Source: CALKZN01 sp050633785 (GTDB lineage Bacteria > Pseudomonadota > Gammaproteobacteria > Arenicellales > Arenicellaceae). Taken from it: a stretch of DNA of 64,000 nt. Numbering within the stretch: position 1 is the stretch's first letter; every line of letters starts with the position of its first letter. The notes below the pieces were generated by a model. The model was not told where the DNA came from and ran no database searches. It saw nothing but the letters and a program-made list of their open reading frames with translations. The stretch is taken from the NCBI GenBank assembly GCA_050633785.1, contig JBOEHE010000035.1, positions 1-64,000 on the forward strand, written 5' to 3'. Shown here one piece after another: positions 33,046-43,900 of the stretch. The position numbers and the translations under genes were made by a program.

Positions 33046-35577
33046 ATGATTCGAAACAATACACGCCAGGTGAGCCGGTTTTTGACCGCTATTTTAGTGG
33101 TGTCGATTAGCTGCTCTGTGCAAGCATTAGCTGGCGGTAATGCCGAAGATGGGTTTCAAGTATTTCCAGATGCAGCTGTTAATTCCATTGCAGTACAACA
33201 TGATGGCACGATTGTGCTTGGCGGCCAATTTACCAACATCGGTGCTTTTTCACGGCCAGGTTTAGCGCGTCTTAACCCGGATGGCAGTCTCACTACCAGT
33301 CCTGGTGCCAATGGTGAGATCCTGGGTATGGCCTTGCAACCGGATAACAAGGTGTTGCTGGGTGGTGTTTTCACTTTGATCGGCGGTGTTGATCGCCAGA
33401 AAATAGCACGGCTTAACAGTGATGGCACACTGGATTTAGACTTTAATCCGGGAGCTGTTGGAGGCGTTGGTTCGTTTGCGACGCAAGCAGATGGCAAGAT
33501 TCTGGTGGGTGGTTTGTACAGCGAAATAGCTGGAGCAGCACACGACAATATCGCCCGTTTAAACCCAGATGGAAGCATCGACACCAGCTTTAATGCGTCA
33601 ACCAATAATGGGGTGCGCAGAATTATTGTTCTGCCCGACCGAAAAATTCTGATTGCGGGTGAATTTACGACAGTCAATGGTGAGATCAGAACCGGTTTAG
33701 CCCAGCTCAATGCTGATGGATCCTTAGACGAAGACTTTGTTGCCAATGTGAACGGTCAAGTCTTCAGCATGCAGCGGCAAGTGGATGGAAAAATAGTAGT
33801 TGGTGGTGATTTCACTGCGGGTGGTGGTGTGCTGCAAGCCAATCTGGCCAGAGCAAATCCTGATGGCAGCTGGGATGCCAGCTTTGATGTTGAGCCTGAT
33901 GGCCCAGTCAGGGCTGTGCTGATACAAAACGATGGTTCAGTGCTGATCGGTGGTGATTTCGGTTCAGTGGTTAAGCCCGCAGCGGTGCCTGTGCTCCGGG
34001 ATAATCTTGCCCTTATCTCACAACTTGGTTTTATCAATACTCAATTTGATCCTGGTTCGGATAATGAGGTCGCAGCACTGGCCTCGCAAGCCGATGGGAA
34101 CATTCTGCTTGGTGGAAGTTTTATCAGTGTCAGTGGTTTCAATCGGCCTTTTGTGGCCAGGCTCTATCCTGGTGGTGATGTGGACGAAGACCTTGTTGCC
34201 GATACAAATCAAGCGGTGCGTGATCTGGCGATTCAAGCCGGTGGGAAAATCTATGTTGCTGGCAATTTTTCAACCATTGGCGGTATATCAAGAGACCGGG
34301 TAGCTCGAGTTAATCCAGATGGCTCTATTGACAATAGCTTTGTTGACCCAAATGTCTCAGGGTCCGTCGGTGCTGTTGTGGTGCAGTCCAATGGCGCTAT
34401 AGTCATTGGTGGGGCCTTCTTGTTGGTTGATGGGGTTGCGCGTAACCGCATTGCTCGAATTCAACCCAATGGCGATTTGGACTTGGGCTTTGACCCAAAT
34501 GCTAATGGCGCTGTGTCCTCACTCGCTATTCAGTCAGATGATAAAGTCATTGTCACCGGTACGTTTAACCAAGTCAGTGGAATTGCCAGAAATCGCATTG
34601 CCCGACTCAATGCTGATGGCAGTTTGGACGGGGCTTTCAACCCTGTTCTTAACGGCAGTGTTTTTGGCGCACGAATCACACGAGACAACAAAATACTTAT
34701 TCACGGAACATTTAACATGATTGGTGGACAGCCAGCGCTGGGTGTTGCTTTATTAAACTCAGATGGCAGCCTTGATACCTCGTTTGCATCTCTTACGCAG
34801 TCGAACGGCGGCATTACCGCTGCCGCAATTCAACCCGATGGAGCGATTGTTATTGGTGGTCTGTTCACTTCAATTAATGGACAGACAAGAAATCATCTGG
34901 CACGACTGAATGCGGACGGCAGTCTCGATATGACATTTAACCCAGATATAACGGGCGGTGTGGTGTTGGCTTTATCCCTGCAAGCCGATGGCTCGATCAT
35001 GGTGGGAGGTGATTTTACCTCGGTTGGTGGTATTGCCCGTAACTCAATCGCAAAACTGAGTTCCAGCGGAGTATTGAATGCTGATTTTGATCCTGGAGTA
35101 ACAGGAGCCGATGAAAGAGTTTCCGTTCTCCTGACGCAAAATGATGGGAAATTATTGATTGCTGGAGATTTTACTCAGGTTGATTCTGAAAATAGAGCTA
35201 ATTTAGCGCGGGTTACACCAAACACACCAGCGCAACAAGAACTTTCAATACCAGACCAGGGAACGTTTGTACAATGGCTTCGAATGGGTTCTGGTCCACA
35301 ACTAAACGATGTGCGATTCATCGTTCGATTTTTAGACGATTTCAGCCTGCTAGACCTTGGTTTTGGAATTCCGGTGGATAACGGTTGGCGGGTCAACGGT
35401 TTGTCACTGCCCAGACAGCGGCCGTTTGCATTGGTCGTTAACGGCACATATGGCTCAACTAAAGGCAGTCGTAATTCCAAATCAATCAGTGTAAAAATGT
35501 TTAACCTTCCTCCCGATGATTCCATTTGTTTTCCAGTGGTCGCCATTAATGGAGGAATACCGATAATATGTTTATGA
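33046..35577 (+). CDS. Secreted delta-60 repeat protein (14 repeats)
   Basis: This 843-residue exported protein has a signal peptide at about 1-29 and GAGAG before the start. It contains about 14 copies of a ~50-residue delta-60 repeat (G-G-x-F-T-x-x-x-G...R...LARLNxDGSLDxxF, then DGKI). These are thought to form beta-propellers (DUF5122-type family). The last ~110 residues (NDVRFIVRFLDDFSLL ... CFPVVAINGG) are not repeat and may be a C-terminal sorting or binding domain. A second secreted protein gene follows. Function is unknown; extracellular or surface location is likely. Confidence 0.85.
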   Translation: MIRNNTRQVSRFLTAILVVSISCSVQALAGGNAEDGFQVFPDAAVNSIAVQHDGTIVLGGQFTNIGAFSRPGLARLNPDGSLTTSPGANGEILGMALQPDNKVLLGGVFTLIGGVDRQKIARLNSDGTLDLDFNPGAVGGVGSFATQADGKILVGGLYSEIAGAAHDNIARLNPDGSIDTSFNASTNNGVRRIIVLPDRKILIAGEFTTVNGEIRTGLAQLNADGSLDEDFVANVNGQVFSMQRQVDGKIVVGGDFTAGGGVLQANLARANPDGSWDASFDVEPDGPVRAVLIQNDGSVLIGGDFGSVVKPAAVPVLRDNLALISQLGFINTQFDPGSDNEVAALASQADGNILLGGSFISVSGFNRPFVARLYPGGDVDEDLVADTNQAVRDLAIQAGGKIYVAGNFSTIGGISRDRVARVNPDGSIDNSFVDPNVSGSVGAVVVQSNGAIVIGGAFLLVDGVARNRIARIQPNGDLDLGFDPNANGAVSSLAIQSDDKVIVTGTFNQVSGIARNRIARLNADGSLDGAFNPVLNGSVFGARITRDNKILIHGTFNMIGGQPALGVALLNSDGSLDTSFASLTQSNGGITAAAIQPDGAIVIGGLFTSINGQTRNHLARLNADGSLDMTFNPDITGGVVLALSLQADGSIMVGGDFTSVGGIARNSIAKLSSSGVLNADFDPGVTGADERVSVLLTQNDGKLLIAGDFTQVDSENRANLARVTPNTPAQQELSIPDQGTFVQWLRMGSGPQLNDVRFIVRFLDDFSLLDLGFGIPVDNGWRVNGLSLPRQRPFALVVNGTYGSTKGSRNSKSISVKMFNLPPDDSICFPVVAINGGIPIICL

Positions 35578-35687
35578 CGCTGCATAATCGCACCCAGCTC
35601 AATGCTGTTTAGCATAGATCGGTCAAACGTATCTGCCCGGATTCGACTCACACCTGTTATGAACACATGTTTCAAAGGGAACTGAGT

Positions 35688-37346
35688 ATGACGCGATGCA
35701 TACATCTGTCAAAATGGCGATTGATTCTGCTTCTGAGTTTATTGATGGTTGGGCTGTCAGTTCACGCAGGTAACTCTAATTCCGCATTGCCAACGATCAT
35801 ATCCTTGTTGTTTGATGATGATGAAAGCCCTGTGATTCAAGTGAGACTGCAGGCCAGCCGAACCCATTGTTTCAGTCCGTGCACAGTGGTTTTCAGCGCC
35901 ACTGAAACCTTGGATAGCTCAACACCGAATGAGCATGAGAGGTTCCGGGATTTAGGTTATTATTTCAATTTTAATGATGCCAGCAGCGGTGATTTTGCGA
36001 CTACAGGCTTATCCAAAAATTCCCAACAAGGTGGCCCGATGGCAGCACATACCTTCATTTGCCAGCCTGATCACCCTCAATATGAGTCTGGGGTCTGCGA
36101 GTTTGCTGTAGCCGTCAGTGCCAGAAATGCACTCGGAGACACAGGTACTGCGCAGATCCTGATAACAGTGGACTCTCCAGAGCATGCCTTTAGTGAACAG
36201 GACACCATCTGCATCTCCACTTCAGGCAACTATGGCGGTGATATGGCGTGTCCTGTGAACGCAGAACGAAGAACATCCATGTTGGCAATGGGTGAGTTTT
36301 CTGGAAAACGGGTGCTGCTCAGGCGCGGTGAGTCGTTTGCTGAAATATGCGTTAATTACAGTGAAAGAAATATCTTGATTGAGCCCTTTGGAAACACAGC
36401 AGATGGTCGGCCTGTGATAGAAGGTTCGATGTATCTTGGTGTGGATAACTGTGGTGATTATTTGCCAGAAAACAATGCTGAAATCACCAACTATGGCCAG
36501 ACATGGACCACGAACGTGACAGTGACTGGACTGCGGGTTCCAGATGTCGGTTATGGCATGTCTTATTCACAGGTAGGCGTTCATGATTTGGATATGAATT
36601 ATTACGATGAATCCAGCGGTGGCACATTCGCTATAGCATCCAATGGCGACCGATGTTTGAATGACGTTGATCTTGATTGCGAAAATATTCCCTTGCCTGT
36701 AGGCGCTTATATATCAGAAACGGAGATTGTCGGTTCGGAATCCGGAGTGTTAAGCGTTGGCGTCAATATTGGTGGTTTCAACTGCCCAGTGATAAACTGG
36801 ATTGGATTTGTCGGCAATACGGTATGGAATGCCAATGAACACAATTTTCGTATTGAAGGGTTCTGGCGAGGCGTCTGGTCGCATAATGTAATGCGAGGTC
36901 ATCATCACAATTCAGGCAGAAAGCATACGATCACCCTGCGCTCTTGTGGATTTGACAATATAGACCCAGCGGTTGCTGTAATGCGGCATAATGTCCCACA
37001 AAACACAGCCGGAGCGCCCTACAGCCGATACGCCGTGGTGGCGGATAATATTCTGGGCAGTGCAGACTCAACCCAAGCCAGCTGGAAACTGCAGATTGCT
37101 CCCTCCAATGCCAGTTCCGTGGAAACCATAGTCGATGCGATAGCAGAGAGAAACACCTTTATCGATTCTACCGTATCACCATCAATCGACATGGCACTGA
37201 ATGGTTATTATCTGACGGCGAGAGTGAATCAAATATACACTCCCTCGGGGCAGGATTGCATCGCTACCGGGCCCAATTTAAACCCCTTATGGGGTCAGAT
37301 TGAGTGCGCTGGCCCAGTACCGGATGTATTGGTGTATGAGCCGTGA
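35688..37346 (+). CDS. Secreted protein with PKD-like and beta-helix parts
   Basis: This 552-residue exported protein has a signal peptide (WRLILLLSLLMVGLSVHA). A cysteine-containing PKD/Ig-like segment (VRLQASRTHCFSPCTVVFSA, with a following acidic stretch) covers residues ~40-170. A long Asn/Asp-rich beta-strand region consistent with a right-handed parallel beta-helix follows. Repeated cysteines suggest disulfides in the periplasm or outside. I start at Met 35688, which has GGAACTGAGT upstream. No catalytic motif of a polysaccharide lyase is clear. It follows the delta-60 gene by 110 bases. Confidence 0.65.
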   Translation: MTRCIHLSKWRLILLLSLLMVGLSVHAGNSNSALPTIISLLFDDDESPVIQVRLQASRTHCFSPCTVVFSATETLDSSTPNEHERFRDLGYYFNFNDASSGDFATTGLSKNSQQGGPMAAHTFICQPDHPQYESGVCEFAVAVSARNALGDTGTAQILITVDSPEHAFSEQDTICISTSGNYGGDMACPVNAERRTSMLAMGEFSGKRVLLRRGESFAEICVNYSERNILIEPFGNTADGRPVIEGSMYLGVDNCGDYLPENNAEITNYGQTWTTNVTVTGLRVPDVGYGMSYSQVGVHDLDMNYYDESSGGTFAIASNGDRCLNDVDLDCENIPLPVGAYISETEIVGSESGVLSVGVNIGGFNCPVINWIGFVGNTVWNANEHNFRIEGFWRGVWSHNVMRGHHHNSGRKHTITLRSCGFDNIDPAVAVMRHNVPQNTAGAPYSRYAVVADNILGSADSTQASWKLQIAPSNASSVETIVDAIAERNTFIDSTVSPSIDMALNGYYLTARVNQIYTPSGQDCIATGPNLNPLWGQIECAGPVPDVLVYEP

Positions 37347-37408
37347 TATTTGAATTCAAAGGCGGTAAAATCTTTTGAATTATTGATGGTTGGTCGCAAA
37401 GGGAATCT

Positions 37409-38074
37409 ATGTTAAAGAAGACAACAAAGAAAATTAAAGATGCGATAGAGTTGCATGTCGCAGGAGCAACGGTTAATCATGCTGGCCGTTTTTCTGGCCT
37501 TGATGTGATGCAAAATCATGAATCTATGGATCAGGACTTTATTAACAGATACGTCATTCCTTTCTATATGGAAAGAATAGGGACAGAAAAATTCAAAAGT
37601 TCGTATATTGAAATTCGAAACACAATAGATCTGAATCTAGCTTCCAAGTTGCTTGGAGAGTTTAACTGGCGGCCACGATCAGTCGGAGCACGTTTCGCTG
37701 CAATTGAGGAAATGACCGAATTAGAAAAAAATATTGGGCACCTTCTGCTCAGAAGTGATGTTTGTTATGCAGGGCATAGTTATTGTTTGGCATTAGCATC
37801 GTTTTCAACAACAAACTCAATCAACTTTCTCAATCGATATCTTGAGTATTATTTACAAAAAACAGAACTGTGGTTCGATCAAAATTCAGCAATGGCAGCA
37901 CTGGCCTATCTGGGAAACCAGACAGATAAAAGCTTTATTGATCCTCATATGCAGAGCTGGGAGAGCTTTGTAAGGGATAAGCCAAACTGGAATCTAGAGC
38001 ATTTCATCGAAGGCTTTAACAATCAGATGGAAGATCTTATAAAGCTCAGACATCAATTCAACAACCAGGGATAA
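37409..38074 (+). CDS. DUF6000-like protein
   Basis: This 221-residue soluble protein has NRYVIPFYMERIG, then WRPRSVGARFAAIEEM, then IGHLLLRSDVCYAGHSYCLALASF, NRYLEYYLQKTELWFDQNSAMAALAYLG. This is the layout I recall for DUF6000, an all-helical family. It starts after AAGGGA. The function is unknown; relatives sometimes sit beside secreted toxins. Its position right after two exported proteins is compatible with that, but it is not evidence. Confidence 0.6.
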   Translation: MLKKTTKKIKDAIELHVAGATVNHAGRFSGLDVMQNHESMDQDFINRYVIPFYMERIGTEKFKSSYIEIRNTIDLNLASKLLGEFNWRPRSVGARFAAIEEMTELEKNIGHLLLRSDVCYAGHSYCLALASFSTTNSINFLNRYLEYYLQKTELWFDQNSAMAALAYLGNQTDKSFIDPHMQSWESFVRDKPNWNLEHFIEGFNNQMEDLIKLRHQFNNQG

Positions 38075-38163
38075 TTATTTTACAGTTAACAAAACAATGG
38101 CTGGCATTTGCCTTAAGCAAACACCAGTTCCTTTTAAAGCACAACAACTGATAAACTCTAGCC

Positions 38164-40914
38164 ATGACCCAATGGCTCGCCAATCTGACTCCTGATACGA
38201 CGGTTCTGGTCCCGACTCGCGGATTGCAGACAAGCTTGTTGCGGCTGTACGCCGAGCAGCAGGCATTGGCGAAGCAGTCGGTCTGGGAGACGCCGACGAT
38301 TCTGGTCTGGTCGGATTATATTGCCCAGTTGTGGCAGGCGAATAAGGAACAGTTTGCGGTGCCTTATCAATTGATTGATCCGCAGCAGAGTCGCCTGGTG
38401 TGGTTGCGTGTGATTCGTCAATCCAAGCATGAACAGAGTGAGTTGACCTTGCTCAATGAGCAGCAGACGGCCAAAGTTGTGCAGAGCAGTTGGCGATTGG
38501 CGCATCAGTGGTGCGTAGATCTTAGTGAGCTGGCGGCTGATTCGGACTTGGATTCGACCATGTTTTTGCAGTGGGTTGCTGATTATCAGCGACAATGCGC
38601 GCGAAATCATTGGCTGGATGCGGTGATGCTCGAATCTACCTTGCTTGATGGTGACATTGAATTGCTGGGTTTGCCACAGAAGTTAGTCTGGGCGTCGTTT
38701 GATCTGATCACCGACAGTCAGCAGCGACATATCGAACAATGCCAGCAACAAGGTGTGATGGTTGAGCGTTTGCAAGCCCCGACCAAAGAGGTGAGTACGT
38801 GGGTGCAATACGACACATCTGAGCAGGAATGGCGTGCGGTGTTTGAACAAAGCCGGTCCATTCTTGAAGCTGATCCCGGCACGCGCATTGGCGTTATCAT
38901 TCCTGAGCTGGCGATGCAACGCAATCAGGTTGAAGTCATTGCTCGAGAGGTGTTTTATCCCGAAGCCACACCACTGGATTGCCAGGATACGGATCTGGCT
39001 TACCGTTTCAGTATGGGCAGTCCTTTGATTCAGCTACCTTATATCAAATCCGCCTTGACTGCATTGGTGTTGCTTAGTGCGCGTTGCCGCTATCAGGACA
39101 TCAGCTTTTTGTTGCGATGCCAATGGTGGCCTTTGAGCCGTGAATACCCGGATGAATGTCTGGCGCTGGATCGCAGATTGCGGCGCTTGCGTTCGAATTG
39201 GTTCACTCTGGAAAACATTGCTGCACAATGGCAAGAGCTGTTGAGTGATGCTGATGATAAAACGCAAGAACATCCTTTGTTGCAGTGCTGGCAACAACTG
39301 CTGGATTTCCAAAAATCTGTGTTTGCGTCGCCTGATACTGATACAAAAGGCATGACAGAGAAGGCGGATAAGAAAGCCTATTCCATGGTGCGCAATACTG
39401 CTCGACAATGGCGACAGATTTTTATTCAATGGTTGGATTTTCTGGGCTGGCAGAACAACTCATTGAACAGTGTGCAATATCAGATCCATGATAGTTGGCA
39501 GAATACTTTGGAAAGCTTTGCCCGCTTTGATCGAGTGCAGCAGGCAATTGGTTTGCGTTCAGCCTTGGAGCAGTTAAATGTGCTGTGTCAGGAAAATGTC
39601 TTTCTGCCTCAGGCCAAAGCGTCTCCTATTTTGATTTCAGGGGTGTTTGATGCCATTGGGCAACCTGTGGAGCATTTGTTTGTTACTGGCATGCATGAAA
39701 ATTATCCAACCCCACATAAGGCGGATGCCTTTATCGCCAGCAAATATCTACGTGACACTGGCTATCCACATGTCGATAGTCAACAGGATCTGGCCATGGC
39801 ACAGCAGGTGTTGCACAGTGTCTTCAGCGGTGGTGAGACGATCAATGTCAGTTATGCACGCAATCAGGACGGATTGGAACTGGCCAGCAGCAGCTTATTA
39901 CGCCATATTGAGTTTCAAACCTATGAGAGTGATATGGTTGACTCTCATGCCGTGAACGTTGAGTTGGAATCTTATCAGGATACCCATGGTGAACCCTGCC
40001 GCAACTCACAGCGCGTCCGTGGTGGTTCTATGGTGTTTGAAAATCAGGCACAGTGTCCTTTTAAGGCCTACATAGAGCATCAAATCACGCTGAATGATTT
40101 TGAAGAACCAGAGTTTGGTCTGGATGCACGCGATGCAGGTATTGTTGTACATACTCTGCTGGATAAGCTTTGGGGGCAGTTGCGAACGTCAAGTCAGCTA
40201 CACAGCAAAAGCGACCAGGAACTCAAGGAGCTGGTTGAGCAAATGGTGGCTGACTATATTAACGATCCGGGAATACATTTTCAGTTTGATCGCCAGCGTC
40301 TGTTGCAGTTTGAACAGGCCAGATTGACGGCTTTATTGTTGCAATGGTTATTGGTCGAACGTGAACAGCGTTTGATGGGTTTCACTGTGGGTGGACGCGA
40401 AACGGATGTCGAAGGTCAATTTGGCGGCATACCTGTGCAGCTGAAAATCGACCGAATTGACACACTCGATGATGGCAGCCGCTTGATTGTTGATTACAAA
40501 ACAGGCAACTGTCTGGCGAACGAATGGCAAGGAGACCGACCTGAAAAACCACAGCTGCCACTGTATGCACTGACTCTTAATCAGCAATCTCAGCAGCCCA
40601 TTTCAGGTATTGCTTATGCCAAATTACAACGCGATGATTCCAAGTATATTGGTTTTGCAGAGAACCCGGAGATTGCTCGTTCCATTAGTTTACCGAAACA
40701 AGGTTATAAGACCATTGCCTGGCAGGAACAAGTTGATCAGTGGCAGGAATCGCTCAGCCAATTAGCCGCTGACTTTCTGGAAGGTAAGGCCACGGTTGAC
40801 CCATTGAAAAGTAAGGTCTGTGATTATTGCGATCTACCCAGTGTCTGCCGCATTCATCAGTTGCGAGCGAATGCTCTGAACAAACCACTCAATGATGAGG
40901 GCAAAGAATCGTGA
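38164..40914 (+). CDS. AddB-like PD-(D/E)XK nuclease, DNA repair
   Basis: This 916-residue protein is the partner of the following UvrD-like helicase. The C-terminal nuclease domain has the core motif VQLKIDRIDTLDDG then LIVDYKTG. Four cysteines (C in QCPFKAYIEH, and C...C...C in KVCDYCDLPSVCRIH) match the [4Fe-4S] cluster of AddB and related nucleases. The N-terminal part is helicase-like but I see no intact Walker A. It fits the family often labelled 'probable DNA repair protein' in gammaproteobacteria. The stop overlaps the start of the next gene (GTGA), so the two are coupled. Confidence 0.8.
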   Translation: MTQWLANLTPDTTVLVPTRGLQTSLLRLYAEQQALAKQSVWETPTILVWSDYIAQLWQANKEQFAVPYQLIDPQQSRLVWLRVIRQSKHEQSELTLLNEQQTAKVVQSSWRLAHQWCVDLSELAADSDLDSTMFLQWVADYQRQCARNHWLDAVMLESTLLDGDIELLGLPQKLVWASFDLITDSQQRHIEQCQQQGVMVERLQAPTKEVSTWVQYDTSEQEWRAVFEQSRSILEADPGTRIGVIIPELAMQRNQVEVIAREVFYPEATPLDCQDTDLAYRFSMGSPLIQLPYIKSALTALVLLSARCRYQDISFLLRCQWWPLSREYPDECLALDRRLRRLRSNWFTLENIAAQWQELLSDADDKTQEHPLLQCWQQLLDFQKSVFASPDTDTKGMTEKADKKAYSMVRNTARQWRQIFIQWLDFLGWQNNSLNSVQYQIHDSWQNTLESFARFDRVQQAIGLRSALEQLNVLCQENVFLPQAKASPILISGVFDAIGQPVEHLFVTGMHENYPTPHKADAFIASKYLRDTGYPHVDSQQDLAMAQQVLHSVFSGGETINVSYARNQDGLELASSSLLRHIEFQTYESDMVDSHAVNVELESYQDTHGEPCRNSQRVRGGSMVFENQAQCPFKAYIEHQITLNDFEEPEFGLDARDAGIVVHTLLDKLWGQLRTSSQLHSKSDQELKELVEQMVADYINDPGIHFQFDRQRLLQFEQARLTALLLQWLLVEREQRLMGFTVGGRETDVEGQFGGIPVQLKIDRIDTLDDGSRLIVDYKTGNCLANEWQGDRPEKPQLPLYALTLNQQSQQPISGIAYAKLQRDDSKYIGFAENPEIARSISLPKQGYKTIAWQEQVDQWQESLSQLAADFLEGKATVDPLKSKVCDYCDLPSVCRIHQLRANALNKPLNDEGKES

Positions 40915-43900
40915 CGCACCCATCGGACAGCCAGCAACGCCAGCAAGCACTGGATATTTCACAGTCATGGATTGTGCAGGCTCCAGCAGGTTCAGGTAAA
41001 ACCGCGATTCTGGTTTACCGGACTCTGGCGTTGTTGACGACAGTGGAACAGCCTGAGCAAGTGTTGGCCATCACTTTCACGCGAAAAGCGGCCAAAGAAA
41101 TGCGCGATCGATTGCTGGAATTGTTGAATGCTGCCGAACAGAGCTATAGCACTGACGATATTTTTGAACAACAGGGTTTGGTCCTGGCATCGCAAGTGCT
41201 GCAACGTGATCAGGAATTGGGCTGGCAATTGCTGGATATGCCGCATCGCCTGAATGTGCAGACCATCGATGCTTTGTCAGCTAAGCTGGTAGCATCGATG
41301 CCATGGCTGAGTCGTTTGGGTGACAGGCCCAATACCAGTGATAACCCACAGGCACATTTTCAATATGCGGTCGAACAGCTGCTTTCCGAGTTGTTGGATG
41401 ATGAGGCCGATCAGGATGCTCCTCTTGCCAGACTGCTATTTTCTCTGGATAACAATTATCGTAAAACCAGCCGTTTGCTGGCCACTATGCTGGGCAAACG
41501 TGATCAGTGGTTGCGGCATTTTATCCGCCAGGATGTTGCCGAATCCAGATTCACTCTGGAAATGGCCTGGCAATCCATCAGCCACCAGGCTTTGCAGGAA
41601 TTGGTGGATACTGTGCCAGTCGGCTTGAAAGCCAACATTGTTGAATTGGCAACGTTTTCTGCCAACACATTGGCTGCTGGCAAATCTACCGGACTCAAGG
41701 CTTTGTCGGCTTATGTTGATAATGGACGTGAGCAACCACGATTCCCACGTGCAGATTTTGCGGATATTCCGCAATGGCTGGCTTTGCAGCATTTGTTGCT
41801 GACGGGTGGTCAGTTGCGCAAGCCGCGTGGTATCACTGTGAAGCAAGGCTTTGCAGCCAAATCGGCAGAAAAAGATCAGATGTTGGAGTTGTTGGCAGCC
41901 TTGGAGAATGAACCTGAGTTTTTGGCCAAACTGGCTCAGGTACAACAGATTCCTCCGCCCTCTTTTTCAGACCAGCAATGGCAGCAATTGCTGAGCTTGA
42001 ACGCGGTGTTAAAAAAACTATTGGCTCATTTGCAACTCAGGTTTCATGCCAGCAATGAATGTGATTTCAGCGAAGTGGCTCAACGTGCCAATCTGGCGCT
42101 GGAAGACTTGGGGCAACCAACCGATTTGGCCTTGCGTTTGGATTATCAGATCCAGCATATTCTGGTGGATGAATTTCAGGACACCTCTCATGCGCAATTC
42201 AGCCTGTTGGAGAACCTGACAAAAGGCTGGCAACTGGACGATGGGCGCACGTTGTTTCTGGTCGGTGACCCAATGCAATCAATCTATCGCTTTCGTGAAG
42301 CGGATGTGGGTTTGTTTTTGCGTGCTGCAAGGCACCGCAAAGTGATCAATGAGGTGGAATTACAGCCCTTGGTGTTAAGCGAGAACTTTCGTTCCAGTCA
42401 AACTCTGGTTGATTGGTTTAACAGTGTATTTTCGGGTGCATTCCCAAAGGCCAATGATGAAACCAGTGGTGCGATTGTCTATAGTCAGGCCAGTAGCCAC
42501 AAAAATGTGGCTGAGGAACCCTTGTGTGTTGCCTTACAGACCAGAGAACAAGAAGCTGCAATGACTGTTGATTTGGTGCAACAGGCTTTGCAACGCGGTG
42601 ATGAAAGTGTAGCTATCCTGGTTCGTAGCCGAGGTCAATTGAAGACTATCTTGCCTGAGCTTGAGCACCGCGGCATTACTTATGCTGGCGTTGATATTAA
42701 GCCACTGAATCAGGCTCAGGAAGTGCTGGATGTGCTGGCTTTATGTAAGGCTCTGGTACGTCTGGATGATAAGGTGGCCTGGTTGAGCCTTCTTCGTGGC
42801 CCTTGGTGCGGTTTGAGTCTGGCTGAAATCACTCAGCTGACGCAAGGCAATGATGCTCTGGTCTGGCAGCGTTTGCAAACACCAGCCTTTGTTAGGGCTT
42901 TGCCAACCGAGGCCCAGCAGCGTTTGCAGAGATTGGTCAAGGTAATGGAGCAGGCTTTGCATCAACGTCAACTCACGTCATTAAGCCAGATTGTCAAATG
43001 GGCCTGGCAGCGTCTGGGTGGTGAGCAGACATTGCTGTCTATTGGTCTGGCTGATCTGGATGTGGTCTGGCGATTGATTGATCGACTTGAAGTGGCCGGT
43101 GACATTGAAAAACTCTCGGAGTTGGAAGAAGGGTTGAATGGTTTGTACGCTCAGGCCGCCAGTGATTTGCAGCAACGAGTGGTGGTGTCAACGATTCATA
43201 AATCCAAGGGCTTGCAATATGAAACGGTTATTTTGCCGGGTTTGTCGCGCAAAGGGTCTGGCGATGATAAAGATATCTTGCGATGGGCTGAAGCTGTGGA
43301 TGAAGAACGTCAGCAGTTACTATTGGCACCATTGGACAGCAGTGATGGTGATAACTCACACTATAAATATCTGCAACGTCTGGAAAGCCTGCGTGATGAG
43401 CATGAGCAATTGCGCTTATTGTATGTAGCCTGCACACGTGCGGAAAAGCGTTTGTACCTGTTGGCTGATTTCAAAGAAAATAAGAGTGGTGAGATAAAGC
43501 CAGATGGCAAGTCTTTGCTGGCACGAGTCTGGTCGCAGTTGGAGGAGCAATTTGTGTATTCTGCTGATAATGCTGCCGACAATGAGTCTGGTGATCTTAA
43601 CAAAGGTATGGATGTTGATCTTGACCAGACTTTACGGCGTTTACCGCTGAATTTCAGGGTGCCAGTCAGGTCAGCGATAGATTGGCAGGTTCAGAATGTG
43701 GTTCAACAGCTTAGTTCTGTTGAATCGGAAACCAGCCAGGCTGAATTGGATTTTGAATGGGCAACCAGTGTTGCTCAGGCGGTGGGTATTGTATTGCACA
43801 ATTGGTTGCAGTATCACTCCGGCAGTTTGTCAGACCAGGTCATCGATGATGCTCAACTCAAACGCTGGCGAGCCGAATTCATGGCGATGCAGGTTGAGCC

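Noticed and set aside
35175..35705. 176-codon minus-strand frame at the delta-60/PKD junction
   Set aside because: It lies opposite coding sequence of two supported genes and has no recognisable domain.
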